A DNA stretch of 64,000 nt from Larsenimonas suaedae (GCF_023712105.1 NZ_JAMLJI010000004.1:186001-250000); one strand, 5' to 3'; shown: positions 9,239-17,231, counted from the stretch's first letter. The notes: generated by a model not told the origin, from the sequence alone. Translations and numbers: made by a program.

Positions 9239-9836
9239 TTTTTTATTCCCACGCGATCCCCTGATCACGTTCCTTGTTGGATATCTGCACGTTACGGTCA
9301 GAAGCCATCTTCGGTCGGGCCGGGAATCGTGCCTCGATGATATGCCTGAGTCGGTCTCCAACATGCGCTCGATGCACATAATTACTCGAACACTGCCGAT
9401 GTTTTTATAGGACTTTGAGTCCGCAACAAGACCTGCCTGAAGATAATCTTTATTTAGCGAATGAGAAAGAGAGTGGGCGGGTTAAAAGCACAATTGGCAT
9501 ATCTTTTGGGTAATTTTCAGCGCGAATCTCAATAAATGGTCAAAGATATTTGTAGATATTTCGTCGACCGTCTGTAGAGAATTAAAAATAAGTTCATTCT
9601 CAATGATGACTAACATAAACGCCATTTTTTAGATGCCGCGTAATCCCTTGTATTTTTTGTGGAGAATATGCGTAAAGCCTTGTGCTACGTGGTCTGAGCC
9701 GAAAAGGGGGTTCTGCGCATCGTGCGCGCATCGGCACAGTTCCAGGGCGTTATAATGTTACTTTAAGTTTCAGGTAAAAGTGATTACGGCGACACATAGA
9801 GATCCTAAATAATTAAAATAAAGGGAGAATTTCACC
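9239..9836. other. A/T-rich intergenic stretch upstream of the sugar transferase
   Basis: This 0.6-kb stretch is visibly richer in A and T than its neighbours. I see no protein-coding frame of useful length on either strand up to the small gene at 9837. It must carry the promoter of the minus-strand sugar transferase. It also contains a consensus TATAAT at 9751-9756 that could serve the small gene. No JUMPstart/ops element (GGCGGTAG) is visible. Confidence 0.6.
9751..9756 (+). promoter_or_regulatory. Consensus -10 box (TATAAT) upstream of the small membrane gene
   Basis: TATAAT matches the sigma-70 -10 consensus exactly in a GC-rich genome. It lies about 75 bases before the TTG start of the small gene. 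The -35 region at the correct distance is poor, so an activator or a weak promoter is likely. Confidence 0.4.
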
Positions 9837-9971
9837 TTGGTTATTATCGCAATTTATCTAATGTTTATAGTGCCTTTATTGGTCTTCATGGTTGGGGCGG
9901 CAAAAGTGTCGTCAGACAGCGACCGATTTGTAACGCAACGGTTTCCACTGAAAGAAGACATAATATTGTAA
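9837..9971 (+). CDS. Small single-span membrane protein (44 aa)
   Basis: A TTG start preceded by AAGGGAG at 9 bases opens a 44-codon frame. The N-terminal 22 residues (IIAIYLMFIVPLLVFMVG) form one hydrophobic membrane span. The tail is polar and charged (KVSSDSDRF, then PLKED). A strong ribosome site, a clean span and a sensible tail in otherwise A/T-rich DNA make chance unlikely. It matches no family I recognise. Being next to an exopolysaccharide initiating enzyme it might regulate it, but that is only a guess from location. The 287 bases after it, up to 10258, hold no further gene that I can see. Confidence 0.55.
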   Translation: MVIIAIYLMFIVPLLVFMVGAAKVSSDSDRFVTQRFPLKEDIIL

Positions 9972-10152
9972 TGGTTATATTGAACTAAAGTCTATTTTAT
10001 TGGGTGCGTTATTATAAATAGACATTTTTAAAAAATATAAAATTACTTATTGATAAAAGACTTGATTAAAAAGGATAAATCATTGCCTCTGCGGCGTTTT
10101 CCCACGTGTTTTTCGAAGTATTGATGCGGTGTGGCAAATCATTTTGAGTGTC

Positions 10153-10188
10153 ATCCACAGCGGTGGCGGCCCTGCCATCGCTGTGGAT
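10153..10188. terminator. Long hairpin past the MocR gene, with DnaA-box-like arms
   Basis: The arms 10153-10162 and 10179-10188 are a perfect 10-bp inverted repeat. The stem extends inward by five more pairs (one G-U), leaving a 6-base loop. It lies just beyond the stop of the minus-strand MocR gene and is a plausible terminator, although no T run follows on that strand. The outer arms together with flanking bases read TCATCCACA and TGTGGATAA. The second is an exact DnaA box. Confidence 0.5.
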
Positions 10189-10258
10189 AATCCGCGTTAT
10201 GGATATAACCCGCCTTATGGATAGAAAGCGCCTGGAAGCCACACTGTGAAGGCGCGCG

Positions 10259-11656
10259 CTATACCGTTTCCCAAAGCGTAGGCTCGGGGGCGTCGAGCGC
10301 TGCCTTGACGATCTCTAAGGCCTTGGCAAGCTGCGCCCGGTCATTGGCGGCGCTCAGGCACAGCCTGACGGCCTGAGGGGCGGCCGTAGCCCCGACGCAA
10401 AACGCCTCGCCGGAGGTCACGCGCACGTTCTGGCGTTGAAGCTCATCGATTAGCTGGCTGGCACGAAGCCCTGCCGGCATGTGAATCCACAGATAGAACC
10501 CCCCTTCAGCGCCTTGTATTCGATGGCCGTTCAATGCCTCGAGGGCCATGCGGTAGCGGGCCGACAGCTCTGCGGTCTGCCAGTCGAGCAGGGCGTCGGC
10601 GTCGCCGTGTTCGATCCAGGCGCAGGCAACGCTTGCCATCAACGGCGGCGGCATCCAGCTCTGGGCCCTGAGCGCGGCATTCAATCGACCATGCAGCACG
10701 CTGGGCGCGCGCAGCACCCCTGCGCGCAAGCCGCCGCCCAGAAGCTTGGCGACCGAAAACAGATACACCGTGCGCTCCGGCGCAAGCCGGTACAGCGGCG
10801 TACCGCGCCGCTTGTTCGGCGCCATGTAAAGCACCCCATCCTCGATCAGCCACACGTCCTTTTCCCGCGCGAACGCCACCAGCGCCTCTCGCCGCGCCTG
10901 ACTCATGGCCACCGTGGTCGGGTTGTGGTGCTCGGGCATCACGTAGATGGCCTTGAACGGCTGCTGCTCAAAGCGCCGCCTGAGCGCCGCGACGTCGATG
11001 CCGTCCTCATCGAGGCCCACCGTTGCGGTTTTCAGATGAAGCTGCTGCACGGCGCTGATCAGCCCCGGATAGCTCAGTTCCTCGCACGCGATCCGCTCCC
11101 CCGGCGCCAACAGTGCCAGCAGTGAAATGAAGATGCCGTGCATGCCGCCTTGCGTGATCACCAGCTCCTCGGCCTCGACCGGAAGCTCGAGCGCCTCGGT
11201 CATCCAGGTGGCAAAGCGCTGACGACACGCCGCCATGCCGCTTTCCGGCTGATAGCTCAAGAGCTCGGCCAGCGTATCGCCTGCGGCGTTGACGTGCGCC
11301 AGCGCCCGCTGGAAATGACGCACGCGTTCAGGCGTGGGCGGCGGCAGCGACAGGCTCAAGTCGATGGTGCCCTGTGACTCGCTCGGCAGCACATGCCCGA
11401 ACGCCGCCGGGCCGCTCGGGCTGTGCACGTAGGTGCCACTGCCGACACGGCCCTCGACCAGGCCGCGCCGTTCGGCGTCGCCGTAGCCCCGGGTAATGGT
11501 GCCGATCGTCACGCCGAGCGCGTCGGCCAGCTGGCGTTGAGGCGGGAGTCTATCGCCGGGCGCCAGATCGCCCCGATGGATGGCGTGTTCGATGGCATTC
11601 GCCAGCGCCTTGTAGCGCGGGCCGGTCGGTTCGAGATCGGGAGTCCAGATTGTCAT
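10259..11656 (-). CDS. MocR-type GntR regulator with aminotransferase-like domain
   Basis: The 465-aa protein has an N-terminal GntR winged helix (residues 11-78, including GDRLPPQRQLADALGVT) joined to a fold-type I PLP domain (about 100-460). The Schiff-base lysine is probably K304 in SVAKLLGGG. The Asn of the family motif is present in MPEHHNPT at 240-247. Such proteins are transcription regulators that sense PLP or amino-acid adducts rather than true aminotransferases. The start MTIW is chosen from the usual short N-terminus, and its ATG lies inside a palindrome that could be an autoregulatory operator. The gene is divergent from alaX-lysE and is the natural candidate to control them. The ligand is unknown. 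Confidence 0.88.
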   Translation of the reverse strand: MTIWTPDLEPTGPRYKALANAIEHAIHRGDLAPGDRLPPQRQLADALGVTIGTITRGYGDAERRGLVEGRVGSGTYVHSPSGPAAFGHVLPSESQGTIDLSLSLPPPTPERVRHFQRALAHVNAAGDTLAELLSYQPESGMAACRQRFATWMTEALELPVEAEELVITQGGMHGIFISLLALLAPGERIACEELSYPGLISAVQQLHLKTATVGLDEDGIDVAALRRRFEQQPFKAIYVMPEHHNPTTVAMSQARREALVAFAREKDVWLIEDGVLYMAPNKRRGTPLYRLAPERTVYLFSVAKLLGGGLRAGVLRAPSVLHGRLNAALRAQSWMPPPLMASVACAWIEHGDADALLDWQTAELSARYRMALEALNGHRIQGAEGGFYLWIHMPAGLRASQLIDELQRQNVRVTSGEAFCVGATAAPQAVRLCLSAANDRAQLAKALEIVKAALDAPEPTLWETV

Positions 11657-11665
11657 GGTGACAAT
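11649..11665. promoter_or_regulatory. Palindrome over the MocR start codon, candidate operator 1
   Basis: ATTGTCA, a TGG spacer and TGACAAT form a perfect 7-bp inverted repeat. The MocR ATG lies inside it. Its ATTGT half-site is shared with the palindrome before alaX, which suggests a common regulator, most simply the MocR protein itself. Confidence 0.5.
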
Positions 11666-11735
11666 AAATCCGTTGACGCGAATATTGGCGGGATTATGCT
11701 CGTAATTGTCCCCTTGTTGAAGGGGGTGTCTTGAA

Positions 11736-11751
11736 ATTGTACCCATACAAT
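11736..11751. promoter_or_regulatory. Palindrome upstream of alaX, candidate operator 2
   Basis: ATTGTA, CCCA and TACAAT form a perfect 6-bp inverted repeat that ends 13 bases before the alaX start. It directly precedes the AAGGAG ribosome site, so a bound protein would block transcription or early elongation of alaX-lysE. Confidence 0.5.
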
Positions 11752-11764
11752 CAAGGAGCATCGC

Positions 11765-12493
11765 ATGTCCGCCACTGTCCGTCAGTTCGATCACGCCCCC
11801 TATCAGCACGTCATCACGGCCGAAGTTCGCGCCGTGGCCGAGCACGCCGTGGCCGTGGATTGCACCGTGTTCTATCCGTGCGGCGGCGGTCAGATGGGCG
11901 ATACCGGCATGCTCCGTGACGAAGCCGGCCACTCGATGCCGGTGGTCGATACGGTCAAGGGCGAGCAGGGCCTGATCTGGCACCGCCTTGACGGCGAACT
12001 GCCCGCGGTTGGCGCGCGTGTTGAACTCGAGCTCGACTGGGCGCGACGTTATCGGCTGATGCAGATGCACACCGCGATGCACCTTCTTTCGGTGGCGGTG
12101 CCGTTTCCCGTCACCGGCGGGCAGATGACCCCGGACAAGGGCCGGCTTGACTTCGACGTCGCCGGTGACGCCCTCGACAAGGCGGCGATTACCGAGCGCA
12201 TCAACGGCTGGATCACCGAGGACCTGCCGGTAAGCGTCGAATGGATCACGGCCGAGGCGCTTGCCGCCAATCCGGAGCTTGTGAAGACGGTCGGTGTGGC
12301 CCCGCCCACCGATGGCGGCCAGGTGCGGCTGGTGTGCATCGGCGAGATCGACCGCCAGCCCTGCGGCGGCACTCACGTGGCCCGAACCGGTGAAATTGCC
12401 CCGATCACGGTCAAGAGCATCAAGAACCGCGGGGCGCGCAACCGCCGCATCACGCTTGAATGGCAGCCCACCGGGGAAGGAGGTACGTCATGA
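11765..12493 (+). CDS. Alanyl-tRNA editing protein (AlaX type)
   Basis: Free-standing AlaX proteins hydrolyse mischarged Ser- or Gly-tRNA(Ala). The 242-aa product has both zinc motifs of the AlaRS editing domain: HTAMH (H102, H106) and C200..H204 in CGGTH. It begins with the N-terminal barrel (CTVFYPCGGGQMGDTG, residues 33-48), so it is the longer AlaX-II-like form and lacks the C-Ala extension. A good AAGGAG site precedes the start. It overlaps lysE by four bases (ATGA), so editing and export are translationally coupled. The divergent MocR gene probably regulates both. Confidence 0.92.
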   Translation: MSATVRQFDHAPYQHVITAEVRAVAEHAVAVDCTVFYPCGGGQMGDTGMLRDEAGHSMPVVDTVKGEQGLIWHRLDGELPAVGARVELELDWARRYRLMQMHTAMHLLSVAVPFPVTGGQMTPDKGRLDFDVAGDALDKAAITERINGWITEDLPVSVEWITAEALAANPELVKTVGVAPPTDGGQVRLVCIGEIDRQPCGGTHVARTGEIAPITVKSIKNRGARNRRITLEWQPTGEGGTS

Positions 12494-13098
12494 GTGGATT
12501 GTCGCTGTCAGGGCTGGCCTCGCTTCTTTTGTTCGCGGTGTCGATGACCGGCACGCCTGGGCCGAACAACGTGATGTTGACGGCCTCCGGCGCACGGTTT
12601 GGCTATAAACGCACGCTGCCGCACATTCTTGGCATCATGGCCGGCGGGTTCAGCCTGTTTGTTGCGCTGGCGCTGGGGTTTGGCGCGTTGTTCGAGCGGG
12701 TGCCGGAGCTTCAGGCGATTCTCAAATGGGTCGGGGCGGCGTACCTGTTGTATCTGGCGCTGAAGATCGCCACCGCACCGCCGCCGGCGCTCGAGCACGC
12801 CGATACCGCCCGGCCCCAGAGCTTCTGGCAGGCGTTCGCGTTTCAGTACGTCAACCCGAAGGTGTGGGTGATGGGCATGGCGCTGATGGCGACGTTTTTG
12901 CCCCACGAAGGCGTGCTGTGGCTGAACGCCATAAGCATTGCGCTTTTGATGGAGCTGGTGGCCTTCCCCTGCATTTCAATGTGGGCCGGCTTCGGCATGG
13001 CAATCTCGCGCTTTCTGACCACCCCGACTCAGTGGCGCGTGTTCAATGGTGTGATGGGCCTGATGACCGCCGCCTGCGTGCTGTTCATTGTGGGCTGA
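12490..13098 (+). CDS. LysE/RhtB-family amino-acid exporter
   Basis: The 202-aa protein has about six hydrophobic spans and the family motif TGTPGPNNVMLTASG at residues 18-32. A second signature, FQYVNPKVWVMGMAL, lies near residue 120. Family members export lysine, threonine, homoserine, serine or cysteine from the cytoplasm; the motif variant here is of the cysteine/O-acetylserine-like subgroup, but the substrate is not certain. An ideal AAGGAGGT site sits inside the end of alaX, and the start overlaps its stop. An intrinsic terminator follows. Confidence 0.9.
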   Translation: MSGLSLSGLASLLLFAVSMTGTPGPNNVMLTASGARFGYKRTLPHILGIMAGGFSLFVALALGFGALFERVPELQAILKWVGAAYLLYLALKIATAPPPALEHADTARPQSFWQAFAFQYVNPKVWVMGMALMATFLPHEGVLWLNAISIALLMELVAFPCISMWAGFGMAISRFLTTPTQWRVFNGVMGLMTAACVLFIVG

Positions 13099-13122
13099 GG
13101 TGCGCGCCACACGCACGCCCTG

Positions 13123-13151
13123 AAGGCGCTGGCAGATGCCGGCGCCTTTTT
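13123..13151 (+). terminator. Intrinsic terminator of alaX-lysE
   Basis: An 11-bp stem (13123-13133 with 13138-13148, one G-U pair) with an AGAT loop ends in TTTTT at 13147-13151. It lies 25 bases past the lysE stop and is a textbook rho-independent terminator. Confidence 0.85.
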
Positions 13152-13163
13152 GTTACCTGTCAC

Positions 13164-13211
13164 ATTTACGGGTTGGCCTATTTACGGGTTGGCCTATTGG
13201 CTGGTTGGCCC
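13164..13211. repeat. 16-bp tandem repeat, two perfect copies and one degenerate
   Basis: ATTTACGGGTTGGCCT occurs twice back to back (13164-13179, 13180-13195), followed by a third, altered unit (ATTGGCTGGTTGGCCC). It lies between the lysE terminator and the end of thiM, outside any gene. Confidence 0.85.
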
Positions 13212-13226
13212 GAATCGGTGCGTCTG

Positions 13227-14033
13227 TCACACGCCGAGGGCGTGCACCCGCTCGATCGCTCGCTCGGTCAGCGCGAGATCATCCCGGGCCAGCGCGTCGA
13301 GCCAGGCCGAGGCAAAGCTTGCCGGCCCTTCGGCGCGGGCCTCGGCAAGTTCGGCGGCAATCGCGGCGTGAAGGTGGGCTGCCGCCAACGCCTCGAACGG
13401 CTCATCACTGACCGCGCCGTACGCCGCCATCAACGCCCCCAGAACACAGCCGGTGCCGGTTACCCTGGGCTGCCAGGCGCTGCCGCCGGTGAGCTGCCAG
13501 TGACCCAGCTCGGTCAGGAGGTGATCCTGCTGGCCCGAGATCGCAACGCCTTTCGAATAGGAGAGCAGCGCGTTTGCCGCCTCGGTTGCGTCCTCGACCG
13601 TATGTTGGGTGTCAACGCCGCGGCCGGTGATCGCTTCATCGGCCAGCGCCATGATCTCGGAGGCGTTGCCGCGCACGGCCGTTGGTTGGTACTCAAGCAG
13701 CGCATGGGCGGCAGTGCGACGAAACCGGGTAGCGCCGACGCCGACCGGGTCCAGCACCCACGGGCGATGATCCGCGGCCGCCACGCGCACCGAGCGGGTC
13801 ATGGCCTCGAGCGATTCCTGAGTGGGGGTGCCGAGATTGATCAGAAGGGCATCGGCCGAGGCGGTCATCTGTTCGGCGTCGTCTGGGTGATCAGTCATGA
13901 CCGGGGCCGCGCCGATCGCCAGCAGGGCGTTGGCCATCGGTGTCACCGTGACGCGGTTGGTCAGGCAGTGCACCAGCGGCGCGCGGGTCTTCAAGGTCTC
14001 GAGCAGCGCACTGGGATCGAAGCGAGTACCCAT
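13227..14033 (-). CDS. thiM: Hydroxyethylthiazole kinase
   Basis: ThiM phosphorylates the thiazole alcohol for salvage into thiamine phosphate. The 268-aa length is normal. Family motifs are LVHCLTNRVTVTPMANALLAIGAAPVM-type residues from 20, WVLDPVGVGAT near 91, RGNASEI near 120 and the ATP/anion-hole TGTGCVLGA near 193, with the catalytic Cys in that last motif. No thiD or thiE lies next to it, and I see no TPP riboswitch before its start. An AAGGAGAATTC site precedes the ATG. It stands alone between lysE and a divergent hydrolase gene. Confidence 0.94.
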   Translation of the reverse strand: MGTRFDPSALLETLKTRAPLVHCLTNRVTVTPMANALLAIGAAPVMTDHPDDAEQMTASADALLINLGTPTQESLEAMTRSVRVAAADHRPWVLDPVGVGATRFRRTAAHALLEYQPTAVRGNASEIMALADEAITGRGVDTQHTVEDATEAANALLSYSKGVAISGQQDHLLTELGHWQLTGGSAWQPRVTGTGCVLGALMAAYGAVSDEPFEALAAAHLHAAIAAELAEARAEGPASFASAWLDALARDDLALTERAIERVHALGV

Positions 14034-14179
14034 CGAATTCTCCTTTTTCGATATGAATCAGGTGGTGTACAGCATAGCTGCTATCGAATCCGACCTGGCG
14101 CGCTATGCTTTCAGCATACCGACTCGCGTCAAGCTACCGACTCGCCCCGAGACACCGACCCACTGATGGAACCGACGGC

Positions 14180-16000
14180 ATGACCCTGACTCGAACCGTG
14201 ACCAATCCTGAGCGCGAGCGTGGCTACAGCCCGCTTGAAAACTACGCTGCCATCGGCGAGGGCCGCTCGGTGGCGCTGGTGAACATGGATGGCGCGATCG
14301 ACTGGTGGTGCGCCCCCACCATGGACCGTTCGCCGCTGTTCGACCGGCTGCTTGATGCCGAGCACGGCGGTCATTTTGTGCTCACGCCCCGTGGCCCCTA
14401 CCGGGCGGAGCGCCGCTACCGGCACAACAGCAACGTGCTGGAAACCACCTTCATTACCGAAAACGGCTCGGCCCGCGTGACCGAATCGATCAATAGCAAT
14501 ACCGCCGGCCGCCTGCCCTGGTGTGAACTGGCGCGCCGGGTCGACGGCGTGGAAGGGGAGGTCGAGTTCGACATTCAGTTCGTGCCGGGCACGCAGGTTC
14601 AAACCGTCAGCCCCTGGCTTCAAACCACCACGCTCGGTGAGGTCTACAACATCGGCCCGCTGATGGTGATGGTGCGCCACAGCGACGATGTGCACGTGAC
14701 CGAGGCCTCCGACCGCGCGCTGACGGCGTGCCTGACGGCCCGTGAAGGCGTGCGCTCGATGGTGGCACTGCTGGCCGCCGAGGGCGAGCCGCTGGCGGTG
14801 CCGTCGATCGACAAGATCGACGAGCGCATCGACGTCAGCGATTTCGCCTGGCGCGACTGGGCCGAAAAGCTCGATTACGACGGCGACTACAAGCAGTGCG
14901 TGCTGCGCTCGGCGCTGGCGCTCAAGTTCCTGCTGTACTCCCCGAGTGGCGCCATCGCCGCCGCCGCGACCACCTCGCTTCCCGAGGGCATTGGCGGTGA
15001 GAAAAACTACGACTACCGCTACGCCTGGGTGCGCGACGCCTGTCTTGTCATCAAGGCGTTCGTACACGCAGGCGCTCTGGAGGAGTGCAAGGCCGCGTTT
15101 TCGTGGTTGACCGCCACCATTCATCGCCATGGGCCGAACATGCGCGCCTGCTATACGCTGGAAGGTGGGCTGGTGCCGGCCGAGCGCTACCCCGAACTCG
15201 AAGGCTACATGGGCTCGCGCCCGGTGCGGGTCGGCAACAACGCCAAGGACCAGCTTCAGACCAGCATGTACGGCGATATGCTGGCCACCGCGTCGCTGTT
15301 CATCGAGGCAGGCCATGTGATCGACATCGCCACCGCCAGGCTTCTGGGCGATCTCGCCAATCAATGCGCCGACCGCTGGCAGCAGAAGGACTGCGGCATC
15401 TGGGAGCTGCCGGAAACGCACCACTACACCCATTCCAAGATGGCGTGCTGGCTGGCGCTTGATCACGCCGTGCGTCTGGCGGACGACGGCCACATCGAGC
15501 CGACCTGGAAAGCACGCTGGCAGCGCGAGCGTGACCGCATTGCCGAGTGGGTCGAGGCGAACTGCTGGTCGCCCGCGCGTCAGGCCTATGTGTTCTACCC
15601 GGGCACCGAAAAGCTCGACGCCGCCATGTGCCTGACCCACCGCTTCGGCACGGGCGTCAACCCTGAGCGGATGGCGCTGACCTACCGTGCGATTCGAGAG
15701 GAGCTGGGCTCAGGCGCGCTGCTGCACCGTTATTCCGGCGCCGCGCAGGAGGAGGGCGCGTTTCTGGCCTGTTCGTTCTGGATGGTCGAGGCGCTGGGCG
15801 CTACCGGCGACTGCGAGGAGGCGCACAAGCTGATGCAGGGGGTCACCGAACTCAGCAACAATAACCTCGGCTTGATGCATGAAATGATCGACCCCGACAG
15901 CGGCCGGGCCCTGGGCAACTTCCCGCAGGGCCTCAGTCATCTGGCGTTGATCTGCGCCGCCAACGTGCTTTCCGGCGGCAAGAGCGAATCGACCGATTAG
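14180..16000 (+). CDS. Glycoside hydrolase family 15 protein (glucoamylase/trehalase-like)
   Basis: The 606-aa cytoplasmic protein (no signal peptide) has the N-terminal beta-sandwich found in bacterial GH15 proteins (LENYAAIGEGRSVALV, residues 15-30) and then the alpha/alpha barrel. The hallmark LPEGIGGEKNYDYRYAWVRD is near residue 272. The general acid is probably E409 in CGIWE and the base E537 in CSFWMVE. Relatives hydrolyse trehalose or alpha-glucans. Trehalose fits a salt-tolerant host but is inference. A longer reading from 14105 exists; MTLTRTV was chosen because homologues start near there. The stop overlaps that of chaC. Confidence 0.9.
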   Translation: MTLTRTVTNPERERGYSPLENYAAIGEGRSVALVNMDGAIDWWCAPTMDRSPLFDRLLDAEHGGHFVLTPRGPYRAERRYRHNSNVLETTFITENGSARVTESINSNTAGRLPWCELARRVDGVEGEVEFDIQFVPGTQVQTVSPWLQTTTLGEVYNIGPLMVMVRHSDDVHVTEASDRALTACLTAREGVRSMVALLAAEGEPLAVPSIDKIDERIDVSDFAWRDWAEKLDYDGDYKQCVLRSALALKFLLYSPSGAIAAAATTSLPEGIGGEKNYDYRYAWVRDACLVIKAFVHAGALEECKAAFSWLTATIHRHGPNMRACYTLEGGLVPAERYPELEGYMGSRPVRVGNNAKDQLQTSMYGDMLATASLFIEAGHVIDIATARLLGDLANQCADRWQQKDCGIWELPETHHYTHSKMACWLALDHAVRLADDGHIEPTWKARWQRERDRIAEWVEANCWSPARQAYVFYPGTEKLDAAMCLTHRFGTGVNPERMALTYRAIREELGSGALLHRYSGAAQEEGAFLACSFWMVEALGATGDCEEAHKLMQGVTELSNNNLGLMHEMIDPDSGRALGNFPQGLSHLALICAANVLSGGKSESTD

Positions 16001-16584
16001 GCGCTGACGAACGCGCTCTCGCCGATGAGTGCGCGCAGGTGGCGCTCGATTTCGAACACGTGCGGGTCCTCGTCGTTCAACTCGCGCAGGGAATCGGCGA
16101 GCTTCAACAGATACTCGCGGTTCGGGCCGCTTGGCCCCTCGGACACCGCGATGTGCGCGGCAATTTCCGCCTCGCTCGCCTCGCCGAGCCAGGCGGCGTT
16201 GTCCGGTCCGGCCCAGTAGACAATGCTGTCGGTCATTTCGTTGGTGTCGAACGTCATCGAGATGGTGCGCCGTAGGTAGCCGTTCTTCTCGCGCACATCG
16301 AGGCTATCGAACACCTCCGGTGTGACCAGATACCCCATGCCCCAGCAGGTGGCCTCGGGCGATTCGATCAGCGTCGCCACCCGCCCCGGCGCTTCGGGCG
16401 TGCCGCGGTGATCGTGAGAGCCCTGCCAGAACCGGCGCTCATAGCCGCTGATCCACGCCGGGCGGCGCTGAAGGTACTCGAAGCCCGCCTTGAAGATCAG
16501 CGAGCCGTAGCCGAACAGCCAGACGGGTTTATCGCCATCAAACGCGCTGTTCTGGCGGTTTATCTCGGTGGTGTCGTGTGCCAT
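15997..16584 (-). CDS. chaC: ChaC-family gamma-glutamylcyclotransferase
   Basis: ChaC enzymes cleave glutathione into 5-oxoproline and Cys-Gly. The 195-aa product has the family substrate loop FGYGSLIF (YGSL at 26-29) and a Glu in the place of the catalytic residue (E99 in DVREKNGYL). WGMGYLV follows the proton-handling segment. The start MAHDTTE is preferred, but an upstream in-frame ATG at 16626 would add 14 residues. It is convergent with the GH15 gene, with stops overlapping. Its promoter region lies against the cytochrome terminator. Confidence 0.9.
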   Translation of the reverse strand: MAHDTTEINRQNSAFDGDKPVWLFGYGSLIFKAGFEYLQRRPAWISGYERRFWQGSHDHRGTPEAPGRVATLIESPEATCWGMGYLVTPEVFDSLDVREKNGYLRRTISMTFDTNEMTDSIVYWAGPDNAAWLGEASEAEIAAHIAVSEGPSGPNREYLLKLADSLRELNDEDPHVFEIERHLRALIGESAFVSA

Positions 16585-16624
16585 GGAGTCTCTAACCGTT
16601 GAGCGAAGGGGTATGCACCCTATC

Positions 16625-16648
16625 AAAAAAAGCGCCCGTCGGGGCGCT
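16625..16648 (-). terminator. Intrinsic terminator of the cytochrome c gene
   Basis: A 7-bp GC stem (16631-16637 with 16642-16648, loop GTCG) is followed on the minus strand by a run of T (plus-strand A at 16625-16631). It lies 24 bases beyond the cytochrome stop codon. Confidence 0.88.
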
Positions 16649-16672
16649 GTGTTCAGTCAGTGCTAATGGACG

Positions 16673-16996
16673 TTACTGGCTCGGAAGCTCGACCCCACTC
16701 TGGCCGACCATATACTCCACCGCCGCCTTCACCTGTGCTTCACTCAAGCTTGAATTGCCGCCTTTCGCCGGCATGCCGCCCACGCCCTTGATGGCGTTGT
16801 CATAAAGCGTATCCATGCCGTGGCTCTCGACCAGGTGCTGCCAGGTTTTGGTATCACCGACGGTTGGCGCACCGCCGCCCCCGCTGTGGCACATCGCGCA
16901 ATTATCCTGATACACCGATTCGCCCTCGGGCGCGGCCAGGGCCAGTGGTGCCAGCAGCAGCGCACCCAGCGCCAGCGATAAACTCTGTGTTCGCAT
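16673..16996 (-). CDS. Cytochrome c5-like monohaem protein
   Basis: The 107-aa precursor has a signal peptide (cleavage likely after ALA near residue 21) and a class I cytochrome c domain. Haem binds through C33-A-M-C36-H37, and M76 in GGMPAKGG is the likely sixth ligand. Size and motifs match periplasmic cytochrome c5 (electron carrier to terminal oxidases). It is read away from tRNA-Arg and ends in a strong terminator. Its oxidase partner is not in the window. Confidence 0.92.
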   Translation of the reverse strand: MRTQSLSLALGALLLAPLALAAPEGESVYQDNCAMCHSGGGGAPTVGDTKTWQHLVESHGMDTLYDNAIKGVGGMPAKGGNSSLSEAQVKAAVEYMVGQSGVELPSQ

Positions 16997-17154
16997 CCTC
17001 GATTCTCCGTGTCGCGGTCATGAAACGGGCCACTCAAGCGGCCTCTTGGTACTGCTACTATAGAGCACGCGCCGAGGCCCCGCGTGGTTCGTGACATGGA
17101 CAACGCCTGGGGATATCCGTACAATGCCACGCGTCGCTGCAACGGCGACCTCGC

Positions 17155-17231
17155 GCGCCCATAGCTCAGCTGGATAGAGTACTGCCCTCCGAAGGCAGGG
17201 GTCGAAGGTTCGAATCCTTCTGGGCGCGCCA
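17155..17231 (+). tRNA. tRNA-Arg (anticodon CCG)
   Basis: A complete 77-nt cloverleaf is visible. The acceptor GCGCCCA pairs with TGGGCGC, followed by discriminator G and an encoded CCA. The D-arm contains AGCTCAGCTGGATAGAG. The anticodon loop CTCCGAA between CTGCC and GGCAG gives CCG at 17189-17191. The T-arm contains GGTTCGAATCC. The CCG anticodon reads CGG arginine codons. A tyrosine integrase gene begins 175 bases downstream, the classic arrangement for an island inserted at the 3' end of a tRNA gene. Confidence 0.98.

Noticed and set aside
9700-9840. JUMPstart/ops element for the exopolysaccharide gene
   Set aside because: GGCGGTAG is absent, and the direction does not fit the minus-strand transferase.
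10151-10190. Replication origin
   Set aside because: Only two DnaA-like boxes, with no dnaA/dnaN/parB genes and no A/T-rich 13-mers next to them.
14034-14179. TPP riboswitch before thiM
   Set aside because: No CTGAGA core or paired arms are visible in the short leader.
14129-15640. 503-codon open frame opposite the GH15 gene
   Set aside because: It is a GC-rich shadow of the hydrolase with no family motif.
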